DNA from: Pardosa pseudoannulata
Taxonomy: Eukaryota; Arthropoda; Arachnida; Araneae; Lycosidae
DNA: 64,000 nt
Reading direction: 5' to 3'
Assembly: GCA_032207245.1 (NCBI GenBank)
Contig: CM063503.1
Coordinates: forward strand, 107,585,522-107,649,521
Positions 10,523-26,966 of the stretch are shown here, piece after piece. Below the pieces are notes generated by a model, which ran no database searches, was not told the origin of the DNA, and was given only the letters and a program-made list of their open reading frames with translations. Made by a program: the position numbers and the translations under genes. Every line of letters starts with the position of its first letter. Position 1 is the first letter of the stretch.

Positions 10523-13283
10523 CAAGAGGGACATAAATCGGTGATACATGTTATTATCAATTATTCCATTTTTTACTAGTAATACACTTAAAGTACTACC
10601 TCGCTATAAAATTTTTGTAAATAAAAATAAAAAAATATTATGAATGGAACAATACACATAAAATCTTTAAGTTTTCTGTGATAATTTGAAGTTATTAATC
10701 TCAATATGAAAAAATAAAACTTTTCTGGTAGGAAAACAATTTAAATGGAATTTCTTATCGAAGAACTCTTAAATACAAAACTTAAAACCATTTTTAAAAA
10801 ATAGCTTTTTCTCTATATAAAAAATATTTGAATATATGAGCAAAAAAATACACAATCAATTAATAAATTTAAAGTATAATTTGATATTATATATATTTTA
10901 TTTAGTTTATTGTTCCAAAAAAAAAATAAAAAAAAATGATATTTTTCATTTCTGAATAAAACTTTTTATGTAGTATTTTATTTAAATATTTCACAGAATT
11001 TTTTTTAAACTGAAATAATTAAACTAATTAATTACACTGAGAGTGAAATATTTAACTGTTTTTATTCTTTTATAAAATGTTGATTAAAATATTCGTGATA
11101 TTTTCATGCTTATTATTTTTTCAAGCAAGCTATTAAATTTAAACAACAAAAGTTTCCGCACACTACACAAGTTATAATTTCGATCTCTAAAATCTGGATG
11201 CTTTAGCATGCACGCTATTACTCTGACTTTCCAACGTTAGAAAAGTATTTCGTGTTAACTATAAAGCACCTAAACTGTGCTGAAACTAATGTAAAAACTG
11301 AAAGTAAAACAACTCCAGAAACCGCCACAATAGTTGATATTTTGTGTTTTCTTGCGAACATTGTGGCGATGCCTAAAAGTCTGCTATTTTAATTCTCCTC
11401 TATCGATATTATATGTAGGATAAATTAGCTAAAGTGTCAGTTTTAATTTTTAGCGTAATCTTGCAAAGTAATATATGCGTTTCTTTTTTATACATCTTCG
11501 ATAAGGGCAGAATATTTTGAATGGCTTTAGGAAGTTTCACTAAAGTGCTTTTGTAATTTAAAGGTGTATTACATGATGAAACTTTCAATGCATCTGATTA
11601 ATTACATATTTTTTCATATAGTTATCGATTTTCTACATTTATTAATCTTTTATTACAAAACTATCTTTAAATCTTTTCAGAGTATTTTGTAAAAATCATT
11701 GATATTATACTTAATTTATAATATATAATTCCCTATTTCTCCATTTGAATGCTACTTTAGCTCAGTGTTAGTTTAATAGTTTATTTCTCTACAACACTAT
11801 ATTTATTCCATTCTTTACATTAATAAAATACACACAGCAATATCTTTTATTTATTGAACTATCCCTATTATATCATACATTTAAATTTTTTATGCACTGG
11901 TGAGTTGCTTGTTGTAAGGGCCTAGCCACTAATGAGATGAAAGCTGGGATTCAAAGAATAGAATTTCAGGTAGGGTTTTCATTTTCAATCTTTTAAATAA
12001 CCAAAAGTGAACGACACCAAAGCCTCTCTTCTCTCCTGTTCTCGTCTATTAATAATCTCATCTTCTTTTTTCGTACGTTTATTTTAGGGGAGGGGGTCAA
12101 TTAATTTCCAATAGTTACATTTTTGTGGTGTATTTAATTTTATTAGTTGCTTACTATATGTATATTATTGATATTCCCTAAAACTTCTCTAAATTTTTTA
12201 CCAGTTTTTTTAGAAAAACTCGTGATTTGACGGGTTGAAATTTGTTTATATTGTAAAGAATTAACGTATGTATTTCAGTATTATGTGTCTCATACCTAAT
12301 AAAGATATGTTTGTCGATCTCTTCAGATCTCTTAATATATACAGAGTACTTTTATTTTATTTTTGAGCCAAATTAGAACAGATAAAAAATGTAGAAAATA
12401 ATATGTTATTAACCATGAATAGAAATGCTTATTAAAAATATTTAAATAACACATATAAAATATGGTAAATCACTATCTGTAGTAAATTAAAGACAGGTGT
12501 TGCAATGCTTGATACGGTCATTGGAAATGTAAACAAGTCATAGTGATTTTTTTAATTCATTTGCTTAACTTCAAGATAGTTTTAAAAAAACTACAAGGAG
12601 ATATAACCTGTTTTTCAGTGAAAGTCTCACAGAGGAATTTTTCATAAGCTATATCAGTGCAGAATGGGCGAATGATTTTACTTTACCATGTAAAAGTTAT
12701 CAAATATTTCAGTTTCCTCAACTATAGAAATAAATAAAAATTGATTTTTTTTATTCATATAAAATGCCTAAGATAGAAAATGCCGATTAATATAGTCTTA
12801 ATACTTTAAAAAAAAAGATAAACCTGTTTATATGCATACTTATCAGAAGCAGACAAAAGGCTTGATTTTCTATTTCATAAATATAAAATAAATTACCAAT
12901 ATTTTCCCTTTAACCTATCTGAACAATCACATTTGCATTTATTTCCATCTGGTAGATTTCCACTACGATCATTTCATATCCGAATGGCATTCTTATTGAG
13001 AAATGGATGCTCAAAGAAAGCTGTGCATATTCACATTTCATTTATTTACAATAAATACTTTTCAAATAAATTCATAATTATTATATTTGTTTTATTATTA
13101 AGTTTTTATGTAATAAATGGACATAATATGATGTAACATTGAAATGATGAAAATTTATAAAATACTTTTCATTTTGCTTTTGAATTAGATACCTACATGT
13201 GATGTAAAATATATTTTCTATTTTAATAGTGCCTTTGCATCTATTTCTCCAATGTAAAAAATACGTTCCGAAGTTTCATACTC
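10521..13283. other. Gene-free A+T-rich DNA
   Basis: No supported gene. A perfect 9-bp inverted repeat (CGCCACAAT at 11323-11331, ATTGTGGCG at 11360-11368) encloses 28 bases. The stretch 11890-12110 is more complex, with a pyrimidine-rich run and GGGGAGGGGG, but matches nothing I recognise. The 67-codon frame at 12933-13136 is compositionally random. Confidence 0.5.
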
Positions 13284-13332
13284 TTAAAATAGCTGTTAAT
13301 TCAATTTGCTATGTTTCATTAACAATATCTGT
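13284..13332. repeat. Old direct repeat, copy A
   Basis: TAGCTGTTAATTCAA followed by GTTTCATTAAC and ATCTGTT recurs 1166 bases downstream at 14450-14499 with about 85 percent identity. Weaker collinear similarity continues to about 13800, so this is probably the best-preserved part of an old duplication of more than 1 kb. Confidence 0.5.
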
Positions 13333-14449
13333 TCATTTTATATCTTAAATAAATATAACTAATTAGGGGAAGACATATCTATATAGAAAAAACTAATTAA
13401 CTAATAAAAATTAGTGTCAAATATTTTGTTAAGTAAAATTATCCAGATTTGGATATATTATGTTTTGCTATTCTTTTTAAAGAGCAAGTACAAATTCCAA
13501 TGATCTCATTAAAACTAATTTCATGCTAATCATTTGCTTAACTGTTATAAGTTTTTTTTTTTTTTTGGAAGAAATTTTAGCTTTCAATGTTTTACTGCAA
13601 TATTTATCTCCTGATGGATCTTTTGACATTATTAACTTTAAAATTTGTAAATCTTCATTTGATTTTCAGAATGTAATTAGAAGAAGAATGTAATAATTTT
13701 ATAACTGAAACTACTCCGTCATTATAAATTAATTTAAGACGTAATTTCATTCACTAATATTTGTTCAAATAAATTATATTAATATATCTTAAGATAATTA
13801 CTTCAGTGAATGCTCTTAACTTATAACTGGAATCTTATTTACCAAACATCAGCTCTAGATTTTCATTAATAAAAGAACAAAATTAACATCCTCAAATATT
13901 TTCTAACAATTCATAAAGCTTTTATAAGCACTCATAAATGTACCAAAACATAATGTTTTGTTTTTACTGAAAATGTATTTGAAATAATGTGTTAACTTCT
14001 TAATCAATAATGCAAAACTATAGAAACTTGTGTCTTTTTGAGACAACTAATGAGAGATTTTTATTTAAATCCAAACTAATAGATGCATTTTTATACAACT
14101 ATTTTTTAAAAATTATTTAAACACATTTATGGATTTAACAGCTCGATTTTTCTTTTCTACTTCTATCAACAATTATTATGAGCTATTAGTTATTTATAAC
14201 CTGCTAATCATAACTTTAATGGCAATAATCAGATTGCAGTTTTTTCTTCCACAATTAATTTGTGAGGAAAAAATACTTAACTTATTGTAATAACGGAAGT
14301 GTATAATATATTCCTCATTTAGTTACCATATCAAATTCCTTCAAGTGTTATAAAACATATATCTATTAGCAGACTATTTTAAAAGCCATATTTTTCTCTA
14401 ATGCAAATAATACTTTTTTTACTTAGAGGAGTCTCTCACATTTGGAATT

Positions 14450-14499
14450 TTAAGATAGCTGTTAATTCAAGTTGATTTGTTTCATTAACACAATCTGTT
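14450..14499. repeat. Old direct repeat, copy B
   Basis: Partner of 13284-13332 in the same orientation. The downstream sequence (to about 14960) shows scattered words in the same order as 13330-13800, for example CATTAGT and TAATTTAA contexts. Confidence 0.5.
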
Positions 14500-17118
<2,619 letters not shown>

Positions 17119-18902
17119 CACTTAAGGCAAATGTTATGCATTTGATATACATTTCATTAGGAAAAGTGTTTTATAGGTACCATATTTTCGTACATAGACC
17201 TATACCATTATTTCCGTAAAACATCGTAAGTTAATTATTTCTTATCGAAACCATAATCTTCGCAAATAAGGTGGCGTATGTTATTAGGATAGTTTAGAAC
17301 GCGTGACTGTATAATTACGCTTCATTAAAGTCACTCCATTTCAATATCTCAATTCACTTGAGATGCAATGAGATGATGTGTGTTTCGAGTCAGATTGTAA
17401 TCCGCAATTAAAACCGTATCCGTATATAACGCAACACTGGAAATCAGGGGCAACAACTCTTCCGAATTTTTGTAATAATGTGCTTCATCTTCTAATAGCT
17501 CACTACATAATACATTAATCCATTGTATTTAATTATAGATTTTTTTTGTAAAAACATTAGTAAGTATGTTTACTTTCAAAAGTTTAATTTTAGAAAATAT
17601 ATATCGTTTAGTAAATTCTACTGCTTTTAGATTCGTATATTTAATAAAGCGCTATGTGTATTCTTGTATTCAAACAATGCATTTTTGTTAAAGATTCTAT
17701 GATTTCATTAGATAAAATAGATAGATAAATGTATATTTATACTAATACTGTATCAGGAATTAATTGAAATCAAGACTTTGATAAAATTATGGTAAGCTTT
17801 ACTTTTATACTGAAATGATTTAAAAATCTGGCGATTGAAAGAAATATAAAAATGATAAAATCGAACTATTACACACTAGTACTAAACTTAATATCAGATT
17901 GTTTTTCGATGCAGAAGTCGGTGACACAAAAAATAGAAGCTTTACGTGTATGAATTAGATCATAAAATAAAATTTATATAAAATTACCTTTTCATAAATA
18001 AAAAAAAATCCACCGACGTGCTTACATATTAATGAGTTTGTAACAATTTAATGTAAATATTTATTCCAAAATAATATTCTATGATATGAGTAGAAAAGAA
18101 AACTCCTGTAAAAAGTAACATATTATATAAGCTTATAACGTTTTCTCAAACCATTACGTGCTCATATTATTAATAAAAGACACTGACGAGTCATTGCTAC
18201 TTTTGTGTACAGTGTTTTACTAAAAAATTAAAAAAAAAAACGTTGTTGTTTCTTTAAATATAAATGTCTCTTTTTTTTCAGTCTAAAATAAGAATGTGGA
18301 ATATTAGTTTACCTCATCAACAGAAGATTCTAATTGGTTAAATAATGAAAAGAATACTCTTCTAAAAAGAAACTATAGTTGGGAGGGTTTTTATTTGAAT
18401 TATTTTATTAAATATCCCGAAAAGTATTTATAATCTCAGTTTCAGGCTTTTTATGTGCAGGGAGGGTATTCAGTCCCGCTCACACCTATCACTGGCATGA
18501 AATGTTTATAACCTTGCAAATTATATATGATACGATTCCTGTATGTTCTATATACACCTGTCCAACATGCCGGTTTAGTATTGTACAATTAACTCTCTTC
18601 ATCTCTACGTATATATTACTAACTATGCCGTTTATAGGTTAAAGTGCATTTGAAAAACTGGTTTACGGAGGTGAGTGACTTGGAATAGATCTGTATATTG
18701 TTGCCATTGATGCCACCAAAAAGAGTATTTTTAATTAAAATTTAACCATCCAATATTAAGAATAATCTTATATAGATGGCTGTTTATTTTTGTTTTCACT
18801 TAACTTTAATTAAAATGAATAATAGTCGATTAAAATCTTGCTCTCTGTACAGACAATAAAAAATTATGGGTTCAGCGTCTTTCTCCTCGCGTAGGTCTGC
18901 AG

Positions 18903-18905
<3 letters not shown>
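17119..18905. other. Intergenic, nothing recognised
   Basis: 17190-17470 and 18440-18900 have mildly raised G+C and CpG but no conserved motif, splice pattern or long frame. Confidence 0.45.

Positions 18906-18979
<74 letters not shown>
18906..18979. repeat. (TA)n microsatellite
   Basis: A TA array with one phase slip (TAATAT). Confidence 0.95.
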
Positions 18980-18981
<2 letters not shown>

Positions 18982-19315
18982 GTCTAAAAAAGGAATAGTT
19001 TTAAATTACATAAGTTACAGGCGATTTTAACCAGGAAGCTCTTTTATAATGATAAAATAAATGAAAAAGACCCAAGCTTGCGTAAACTTTTGGGATCATC
19101 CGGTCAAGCGGAAAGATATTTGAAGGATTTGATGATTAAGATAACCGATATGAGTCATATAGCGCTTGGACATGGAGGTGTCAACACACTCTAAACGTGT
19201 CTCCAGCGAATAAATGAAAATGGCTCTAGTTTTGTTTTTCAATGAAACTGTGATTTAATAAACTTATTATTAATAAGAAAGACTGTTTTCCATTTGTCTT
19301 AACACTTGATCTTTC
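18980..19315. other. Intergenic, mildly G+C-enriched
   Basis: More complex sequence between two AT arrays. I see no frame or family signature. Confidence 0.4.
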
Positions 19316-19342
19316 ATATATAAATATATATATAATATATAT

Positions 19343-19401
<59 letters not shown>

Positions 19402-19676
19402 ATACATATATAAAATATATAAATAAATATAATATATATATATATATAATATATATATATAAATATATATATGTAATATATATATGTATATAAATATATA
19501 TTTTTATATGTATATATATAATAATAAATATATTTATATATATATATATATGTGTATATATATGTAATATAATATGTGTATATATATGTTATATATATAT
19601 TGTATATATATGATATATATATGTGTATATATTTATAGATATGTATATTTATATATGTATGTATATATGTTTAATA

Positions 19677-19770
<94 letters not shown>

Positions 19771-19835
19771 TATATCTATAATATAATATATAATATATAT
19801 ATAATATAATGTGTGATATTATATACAGATATATT
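19316..19835. repeat. Degenerate AT satellite, about 520 bp
   Basis: TATATA words with scattered AATATA, TGTATA and TTATAT variants. It is far less regular than the other AT arrays, which suggests an old array. Confidence 0.95.
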
Positions 19836-21379
19836 TTATATCACTTTAAGATCTGATTAATGTTTAGGCTCACTCCACTAAATAGTTTCTTTAATCTCAG
19901 GAAAAGTTTTAGTATCATCCTGGAATAATTCAGTTTAGTTAGACTTATTTCTTTCACATCTAGGTTTGAACAAATTTACTTGATACACGTTTCAAACTAG
20001 GCATCTCATAATTTTTTTAGATTTATTTTTATTTCATTGAATACTTTTAGTTATGTTCTAACTATGTTCTTTAGTTATGTTAATATTTTATACACTGCTT
20101 TCACGCATTCTTCTTCTGTATATATTTTAGTATTGTATTTTGTTAACCAGTTAAATTAATATTTTTTCGCTGTGATATATTTTATATGTTACATGAAATG
20201 AATATCAAATATTTACTGAAGTTTAAATGATAAGGATGGCTTAGATTTCTGTGTGCAAACACTGTGAAAATTTAATAGGTAAAGTCTCATACTTGAGAAA
20301 AGTAAACTACATGAATGGATAAACAATGGAATTTGTTAACAACTGGCAAGTTTGTTTTAGTTATAACAAAGCAGGACTAGAATTAAATGAACATTTTTAT
20401 ATAATACATGATTTGAAGTTTAGTCTTGATTGTCGCTTGGTGTAGAATACACTATTATATATAAGATATTTATATTTTACACTATAAAAAGGACTTATCG
20501 GGAATTAACTACATTCTGATAACACAATAAATAAATAACATGCTACAGCAGTCAGTGCTGTGAAAGAATTCTACTGAGATACGAAGAATTATTAAATAAT
20601 ATTGAAAACAAAAAAACAGACAATATGTAAGGTAGTCTTAAATTATACCCCTGAAGATCTTTCTTTAGAAACGAGAGATAAAAAAGAGATGAAAATTATA
20701 CATAAAAACAAATATATGCCAAAATCTATCAAGATAATTCACAACTGATTTCAATTAAGTCTGATTTTTTTTAAAGAAGGAACGTATAAGGGATAATGCA
20801 TCAAATCACACAGAGCGATTATCAGGGGTTGCTAAATTTGGGTAAGTTCTAAATAGTATCAGCAAAACACATCATATAGTTTTAGAAATGTGGATAGATA
20901 ACTGAAATTTAAAATTATGTGATATAAATTGCCTTTTATTCGGAAATGGCCCCGAAATATTAAGAAAATAATGTGCTAGATGCTGAAGATCCAAATGATA
21001 TGGAAATATGTGTGTTATCGATATATATATTTAGTCAAACTTTGATCTATCTAAGATATGTGTGTTGTTTGAATAAATTTTGCCATTATTCTACCCATTA
21101 ACAAGTCAACATTATAACACAGAATCTGAGAACAACATATTTAGTTTTGATAAGTGAATATTACTCTAAAAGTATAGTCAGGTCTAAAAGAATAGTAGCA
21201 GAACAGTCAGGATGAAACCGTTGGTCTAAAGGATTGATTCTAATGTTGCTTTCCCGTAACACCGTAAAGAAGGTAACTATTGCTGTTATAATTATTTATT
21301 CTCCTATATAGGAACACCTACACCAGGTCCAATATACATGGTAACCTTTAAAAATGAGACTGGGCTAAAGGTACTATGT

Positions 21380-21381
<2 letters not shown>
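19836..21381. other. Intergenic, nothing recognised
   Basis: A+T-rich, no supported gene. Short frames on both strands are broken every 20-40 codons. Confidence 0.5.
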
Positions 21382-21468
<87 letters not shown>

Positions 21469-21534
21469 GTGTGTATATACGTATATATCATATATAGATC
21501 ATATAAAAACATATATATAGAGAGAGAGAGAGAA
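21382..21534. repeat. (TA)n array with GT and GA ends
   Basis: TA units, then a GTGTGTATATACGTAT stretch and a (GA)n run of about eight units. Confidence 0.93.
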
Positions 21535-23373
21535 GGAGAGAACTAAGCTGAAAATGTATTTTTACAAAACTTGTCCCTGAATGGTCTCTAAGCTGTTGAA
21601 AGCGGTTCGTTTCAATGGAATGAAAAGTCTCTTCGGAGTTTTGAAATCTCAAGCGAGAAAGAAAAACAAAGATGAGTGAGATAAGCTGTTTGCATACTGA
21701 AAATGACAAATAAACTTGAGAGAGTTTCCTTCGTACGAAACAGTGATAGATAAGCTAACGTTTAACATTATCGATTGCAGGGAAAGTAAATCTATTTAAA
21801 CAATTGAAAAGCACGGAATATGTCGTGCAGGGAAATTAAGAATTAACGTAGAATTTATAACGGACCTCTTTGGAACTGCAATATAAGAGTTATTGTTTCA
21901 TGATCACAGACAAGTGAAAAATTTTACTTTTATTATCCAGACAGATTTATTAAACTTTAAACTAAAAAGAAAAATGTCATATTTTAAGATAGTCGTAAGG
22001 ATCTGTTAAAATATTTATCAAACTATGGATATGAAATTTAATCATATTGCTATACTGCTGACATAACTATGGTAGTTCTGGAATTTCTTGTTAGATCTCA
22101 AATCTCTTTCAGTAATCCGAATAAATTTAAAATTGCTAAGTTATTTAAAAAAATTGTTTCTTATGACATTTATGTATCTTATTGCAACCAATGTAAAGGC
22201 ATTTTTTATGTAACTTAGATGTTTTTGATGTCAAATTTGTAAAATATTTTACCAGACATTGCGCTATGTAGGGTGATATAATATCCTGCTGTAAGACTAA
22301 AAACCATGTATTAAAGTCCATGTGTATTCTCGGAAATACTGAGTTCTAAATCACAAATATTTATAAGGTGATAAATTTTAATTAATTTTATGAACTTAAT
22401 GTGAGAAAGAGATAATTCTTACATTTATATGATAATAAAGAGTTGAAAATACTTTAATTGTTTTTTAACCTGATAGATATGTATTATGATTTCTTAAAGA
22501 TTCTAGTGTGACTCCATTTTAATTTAACTCAATTTCCTCTATCTTAGTGTATTATTTTAAATCTAAAGATTAATGTTTAGCTTTTGAAGGACAACTAAAT
22601 TAAAACCAAGATTAAATAGAATTCCAAATGGACCTGCCCATATTCCTATGTACAAATGTATTCTGTTTACAAAGAAAGAGTATTTTGAATATCATGGTGT
22701 CAGTCATAGTGTATACTTAAACATAAAGCATTTTAAAATCAAAGTTTCATTTTTTTAATTTTAGAGTTATATGGTTGCGTTTGACTTTGCATATATATTA
22801 TAATGCAAACGTTTTTATGGTAGAAATTGAAGTAAGTCAGGTTCCATCAAAATGATCTGTGAAATAATATTGAATGTTCTACAAGTTCAAAAGTGTTCAA
22901 ACGAATTACGGATATCAGAAATTTAAATCACAATTTAAGCTGCACTAAAAAATCTTAAAAGTATAAAACAGTACGATATTTTGTCCTTTTAAAGATATAT
23001 TATTTTACGCTAATTTTATACAGTGCATATAATTATGAGGAATAATTGTACAAAACTGTGCGAATGGAATGACAATAAAAATAAAGGAATGACAGATTTT
23101 TATAAAATGCCTGTTTAAAAGTATAAAGTTTTAAATAAAAAAATGTTGAAAATTAGATTTATATCTATACATTAGAAATCAATGTTTCCTTTCTCTGCAA
23201 AAAGAAATTTTAATTCAAAAATTTCAAATTGTTGAAACCTTATTCATAGGTTATCATTAAATCTCAAGATACAATCTTTCTATCAATGTCTTTTCCTTAA
23301 CATATATCTGTTGTTTCATTATAACAAAATTTATTTTTAAAATAGAAAATATGTAAAGGAAAACACCCTGAAG
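21535..23373. other. Gene-free A+T-rich DNA
   Basis: A 73-codon minus-strand frame (21488-21709) overlaps the GA run and has no recognisable motif. Nothing else is supported. Confidence 0.5.
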
Positions 23374-23653
23374 GCAGAATATGAATGGAAATATTAGCGT
23401 CTCAATCTTTCTGCGATTTATACAAGAGAAACAAACTTTTCCTCTTATTAAAGCTGCCTAGAAAGACGTATTCTGTATGAGTTTACTAGAAGGAAGTTCG
23501 AAAGAATTATTTTTATATTTTTTACATCATAGTGAAAGTGTGATAAGTTGGTCTCAGTTAAACCAAATCCTCCTTTTGAAAACATGTAATACTTCACCTG
23601 AAACGTTTGAATAAAAAATCTAATCTAAAACACACACAACGTGCTGTAAGACA
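23374..23653 (+). repeat. Left arm of a long inverted repeat
   Basis: These 280 bases are the reverse complement of 24619-24899 at roughly 90 percent identity by manual alignment, with almost no indels. Matching landmarks include ATTAGCGTCTCAATCTTTCT (outer part) and ATGTAATACTTCACCTGAAA plus CAACGTGCTGT (inner part). Similarity starts abruptly at GCAGAATATGAAT. It may be one terminus of a foldback or long-TIR transposon, or one of two opposed copies of an unknown repeat. Confidence 0.9.
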
Positions 23654-24618
<965 letters not shown>

Positions 24619-24899
24619 TGTCTCACAGCACGTTGTGCTTGTTTTCAATTAGATTTTGTATTCAAACGTTTCAGGTGAAGTATTACATGTTTTCAAAAGG
24701 AGGATTCGGTTTAACTGAGACCTAAATAATCACACTTTCACTAAGATGTAAAAAATATAAAAATATTTCTTTCTAACTTCCTCCTAGTAACCTCATACAG
24801 AATCCGTCTTTCTAGGTAGCATTAATAAGAGGAAAAGTTTGTATATCTTGTATAAAATACAGAAAGATTGAGACGCTAATATTTAAATTCATATTCTGC
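24619..24899 (-). repeat. Right arm of a long inverted repeat
   Basis: Reverse-complement partner of 23374-23653. The mismatches are mostly single substitutions spread along the arm, as expected for a real, ageing inverted duplication rather than an assembly fold-back, which would be identical. The 67-codon frame at 24522-24725 overlaps the arm and is not supported as coding. Confidence 0.9.
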
Positions 24900-26389
24900 T
24901 TGAAAACTTAAATCATTCTTAATGAAATACATCAGAGTAAATCTACTTTAAAAAGGTGTGTGCAGAAGAGTTAAGGAATATTATGTAATTGAAAGCTTAT
25001 TTAAATACCTAATTTATCAATTAAATATTTAAAATTAAATTTTGAAAAAATACTCTATTTGCTGCGCTACTGTAAGATAACTTTCACAACTGTTATTCAG
25101 TTTAAGATCATATTGTAATTTAAACTGCATAATTTTAGTACATTTATTGTCTTGAATCAAATACACTCTTTTATATGCATGTAACTGCATTCTCGGGAAA
25201 TTTCATGTTTTTTTTTCCTTTTAAATTTCTAACCGTTTATAATTCGATACTATTTTGACCTATAATAGCTCATATAGATCTAGTAATTTTTAACGTATAT
25301 GTTTAAAAAAATATAATTCCAAATATAATGTTTTCTTAAATGAGTGCACTTTTAAATATAAGAATGCATTATTTATATGAATATATAAATGCTTTTTAAT
25401 ACCGGAACTAATTTCCTGGTATTTTCCTATTTTCAATGTTAGAATGATAAATCTCATATAAAAACTACTATATTTTATAAAAAAAAAACTATAAAAAAAT
25501 CATAGTGTAATCTTATTTATCCGGGTTAAAGGCAGGTGTGAAAAGGCCTATAAATAAATAAAAAGAAACAGAATACAATACAATGATATTTTAATAGCAT
25601 GCCTACTTATAGAAATTTATATAATGCCAATCAGCATCCTGATTGCTTCTTACGCACTAGAGCCTTTTAAACACAAATGATGTAAATTCCATTCAATCGG
25701 AAATATATTTTGCAGTGTGCTTCATGTTTGAATTATTATTTTAAAACAGTTTTGCAAAGATACATAAATGAATGACATTAAATTACAAATCGAACTTTTG
25801 ACTAGCTCTGGGTAATAATCACACTGTGATAGATTTCTTATTTAATACAAAAATTATTGTTTAGTTCGCTAAAATTAACTTGAAATATAATTTCTATAAC
25901 AAAATACTTCGGTAAAATATAAAGTTTTAAGGGGTAGAAAAACTAGGACATTATAAAAGAAAATGAACACGGGATAATTTTAAAAATAAAATGTTACATG
26001 TGCATGCAAATTATAACTCTGTTTTGTTTGTACACACAAGTAATCTGAATCGTAATCTCAATTCATTTTTGTTTATTCCCTTTGCTTGGACAGTAGGAGA
26101 AAGCTGGGAGAAGTCAGAGTAACCATATTTCTAACTTTTAAGCTATGAAAATTCCCCTTGAGAGGAATTATCCCCTCCCCTAGTGTAGAACCACTTTTCT
26201 ATGACATTAGAAACCAAGTTCATTCATAGAAATTTATGTAGAGAAAATTATCTGTAACATAACTACCAATGGTGCTATAAATCAGATATACATAGTAAAA
26301 CACTATAAAGTCATCTTTAAGAATGATATAATAACACATACATACAAAACTCACATATGAATTTCTGTTCTACTAAATGTTGTATCTAC
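24900..26389. other. Intergenic, nothing recognised
   Basis: A+T-rich single-copy-looking DNA. 26100-26220 is slightly G+C-richer. A 36-base segment at 26351-26386 recurs at 27268-27302, on the far side of the piggyBac element. Confidence 0.45.
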
Positions 26390-26393
26390 TTAA
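26390..26393. other. TTAA target site, left
   Basis: TTAA tetranucleotide directly left of the CCCC terminus; duplicated at 26963-26966. Confidence 0.9.
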
Positions 26394-26406
26394 CCCCTTC
26401 CGGTAA

Positions 26407-26473
26407 AATGACGACTCTAGCTCGTCATTAGTTTTTCATTATATACCGCACAATGACGAGCTACACTCGTCAT
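26407..26473. repeat. Paired subterminal hairpins of the piggyBac element
   Basis: Hairpin 1 (26407-26429) has the 8-bp stem AATGACGA/TCGTCATT around CTCTAGC. Hairpin 2 (26453-26473) has the 8-bp stem ATGACGAG/CTCGTCAT around CTACA. The two share the ATGACGA arm, so the left end presents four copies of one 7-base word in alternating orientation. This is a plausible transposase-binding array (inference). No matching array is visible at the right end. Confidence 0.85.
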
Positions 26474-26625
26474 GCGATTGAAGTTACTGTTAAATATGAT
26501 AATTAATTTAGTTTAAAATTTCTACTGTACTGAATTTGGCAACACTTTTGTCACTTGTGAAAATCACAAGTGACTATTGCATATTGTTTACTTAGAATTT
26601 CTTGGTACAAGTCATTGCCAAATTA

Positions 26626-26775
26626 ATGAGTCAGAATAAAGGAAAACCTACTAAGAAATGCCGTGTGTGTTACAAGAATCAAATTAAAAGTGAGACTACT
26701 TGGCGGTGTAAACAATTAAGAATTCCTTTGCACTTTGTTTTGAAAAGTACCACTAGCTTGAAGACTATTATCTGT
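26626..26775 (+). pseudogene. piggyBac transposase C-terminal zinc-finger remnant
   Basis: The plus frame from the ATG at 26626 reads MSQNKGKPTKKCRVCYKNQI, then SETTWRCKQ and PLHF. In the +2-shifted frame the same DNA continues ALCFEKYH, followed by a stop. This is the order of the cysteine-rich C-terminal domain of piggyBac transposases: CxxC, a threonine/arginine-rich turn, C, then CFxxYH. A frameshift lies between PLH and CFEKYH, and the second Cys of the middle pair is replaced by Leu. The DDD catalytic core is entirely absent. In the family this domain binds the element ends; here it is a fossil. Confidence 0.85.
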
Positions 26776-26962
26776 ATACCTTATTAATGTTTTGCTTTGA
26801 TATTTTCTTAATTTTACTGTTTCTGATATTATTTAACACTATGTAAAAAGTGGATTTTAATTAAGAATATGTAAGAATTGTAAAATGAAACAAGTTTTTT
26901 AAATAAAAATTAAATGGTTATTTCATGCACAGTTTTTCATTATTAAATCATACCGGAAGGAG

Positions 26963-26966
26963 TTAA
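26963..26966. other. TTAA target site, right
   Basis: TTAA directly right of the GGAAGGAG terminus; together with 26390-26393 it forms the expected duplication. Confidence 0.9.

Larger units (their letters stand above)
26394..26962 (+). mobile_element. 569-bp internally deleted piggyBac element
   Basis: The left end is CCCCTTCCGGTA (26394-26405) and the right end is TACCGGAAGGAG (26951-26962). These are 12-bp terminal inverted repeats with 11 of 12 matches. Each end abuts TTAA (26390-26393 and 26963-26966), the target site diagnostic for piggyBac. Two subterminal hairpins lie inside the left end. The interior holds only a C-terminal remnant of the transposase, so the element is a deletion derivative that could have moved only with enzyme supplied in trans. 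Ends, target site and coding remnant all agree. Confidence 0.93.

Noticed and set aside
12933..13136. 67-codon plus-strand frame
   Set aside because: First half looks varied, but there is no motif and the second half is A+T-driven; no splice or promoter context.
17376..17410. GTTTCGAGTCAGATTG as a tRNA T-loop
   Set aside because: No matching acceptor stem, D-arm or anticodon arm can be folded around it.
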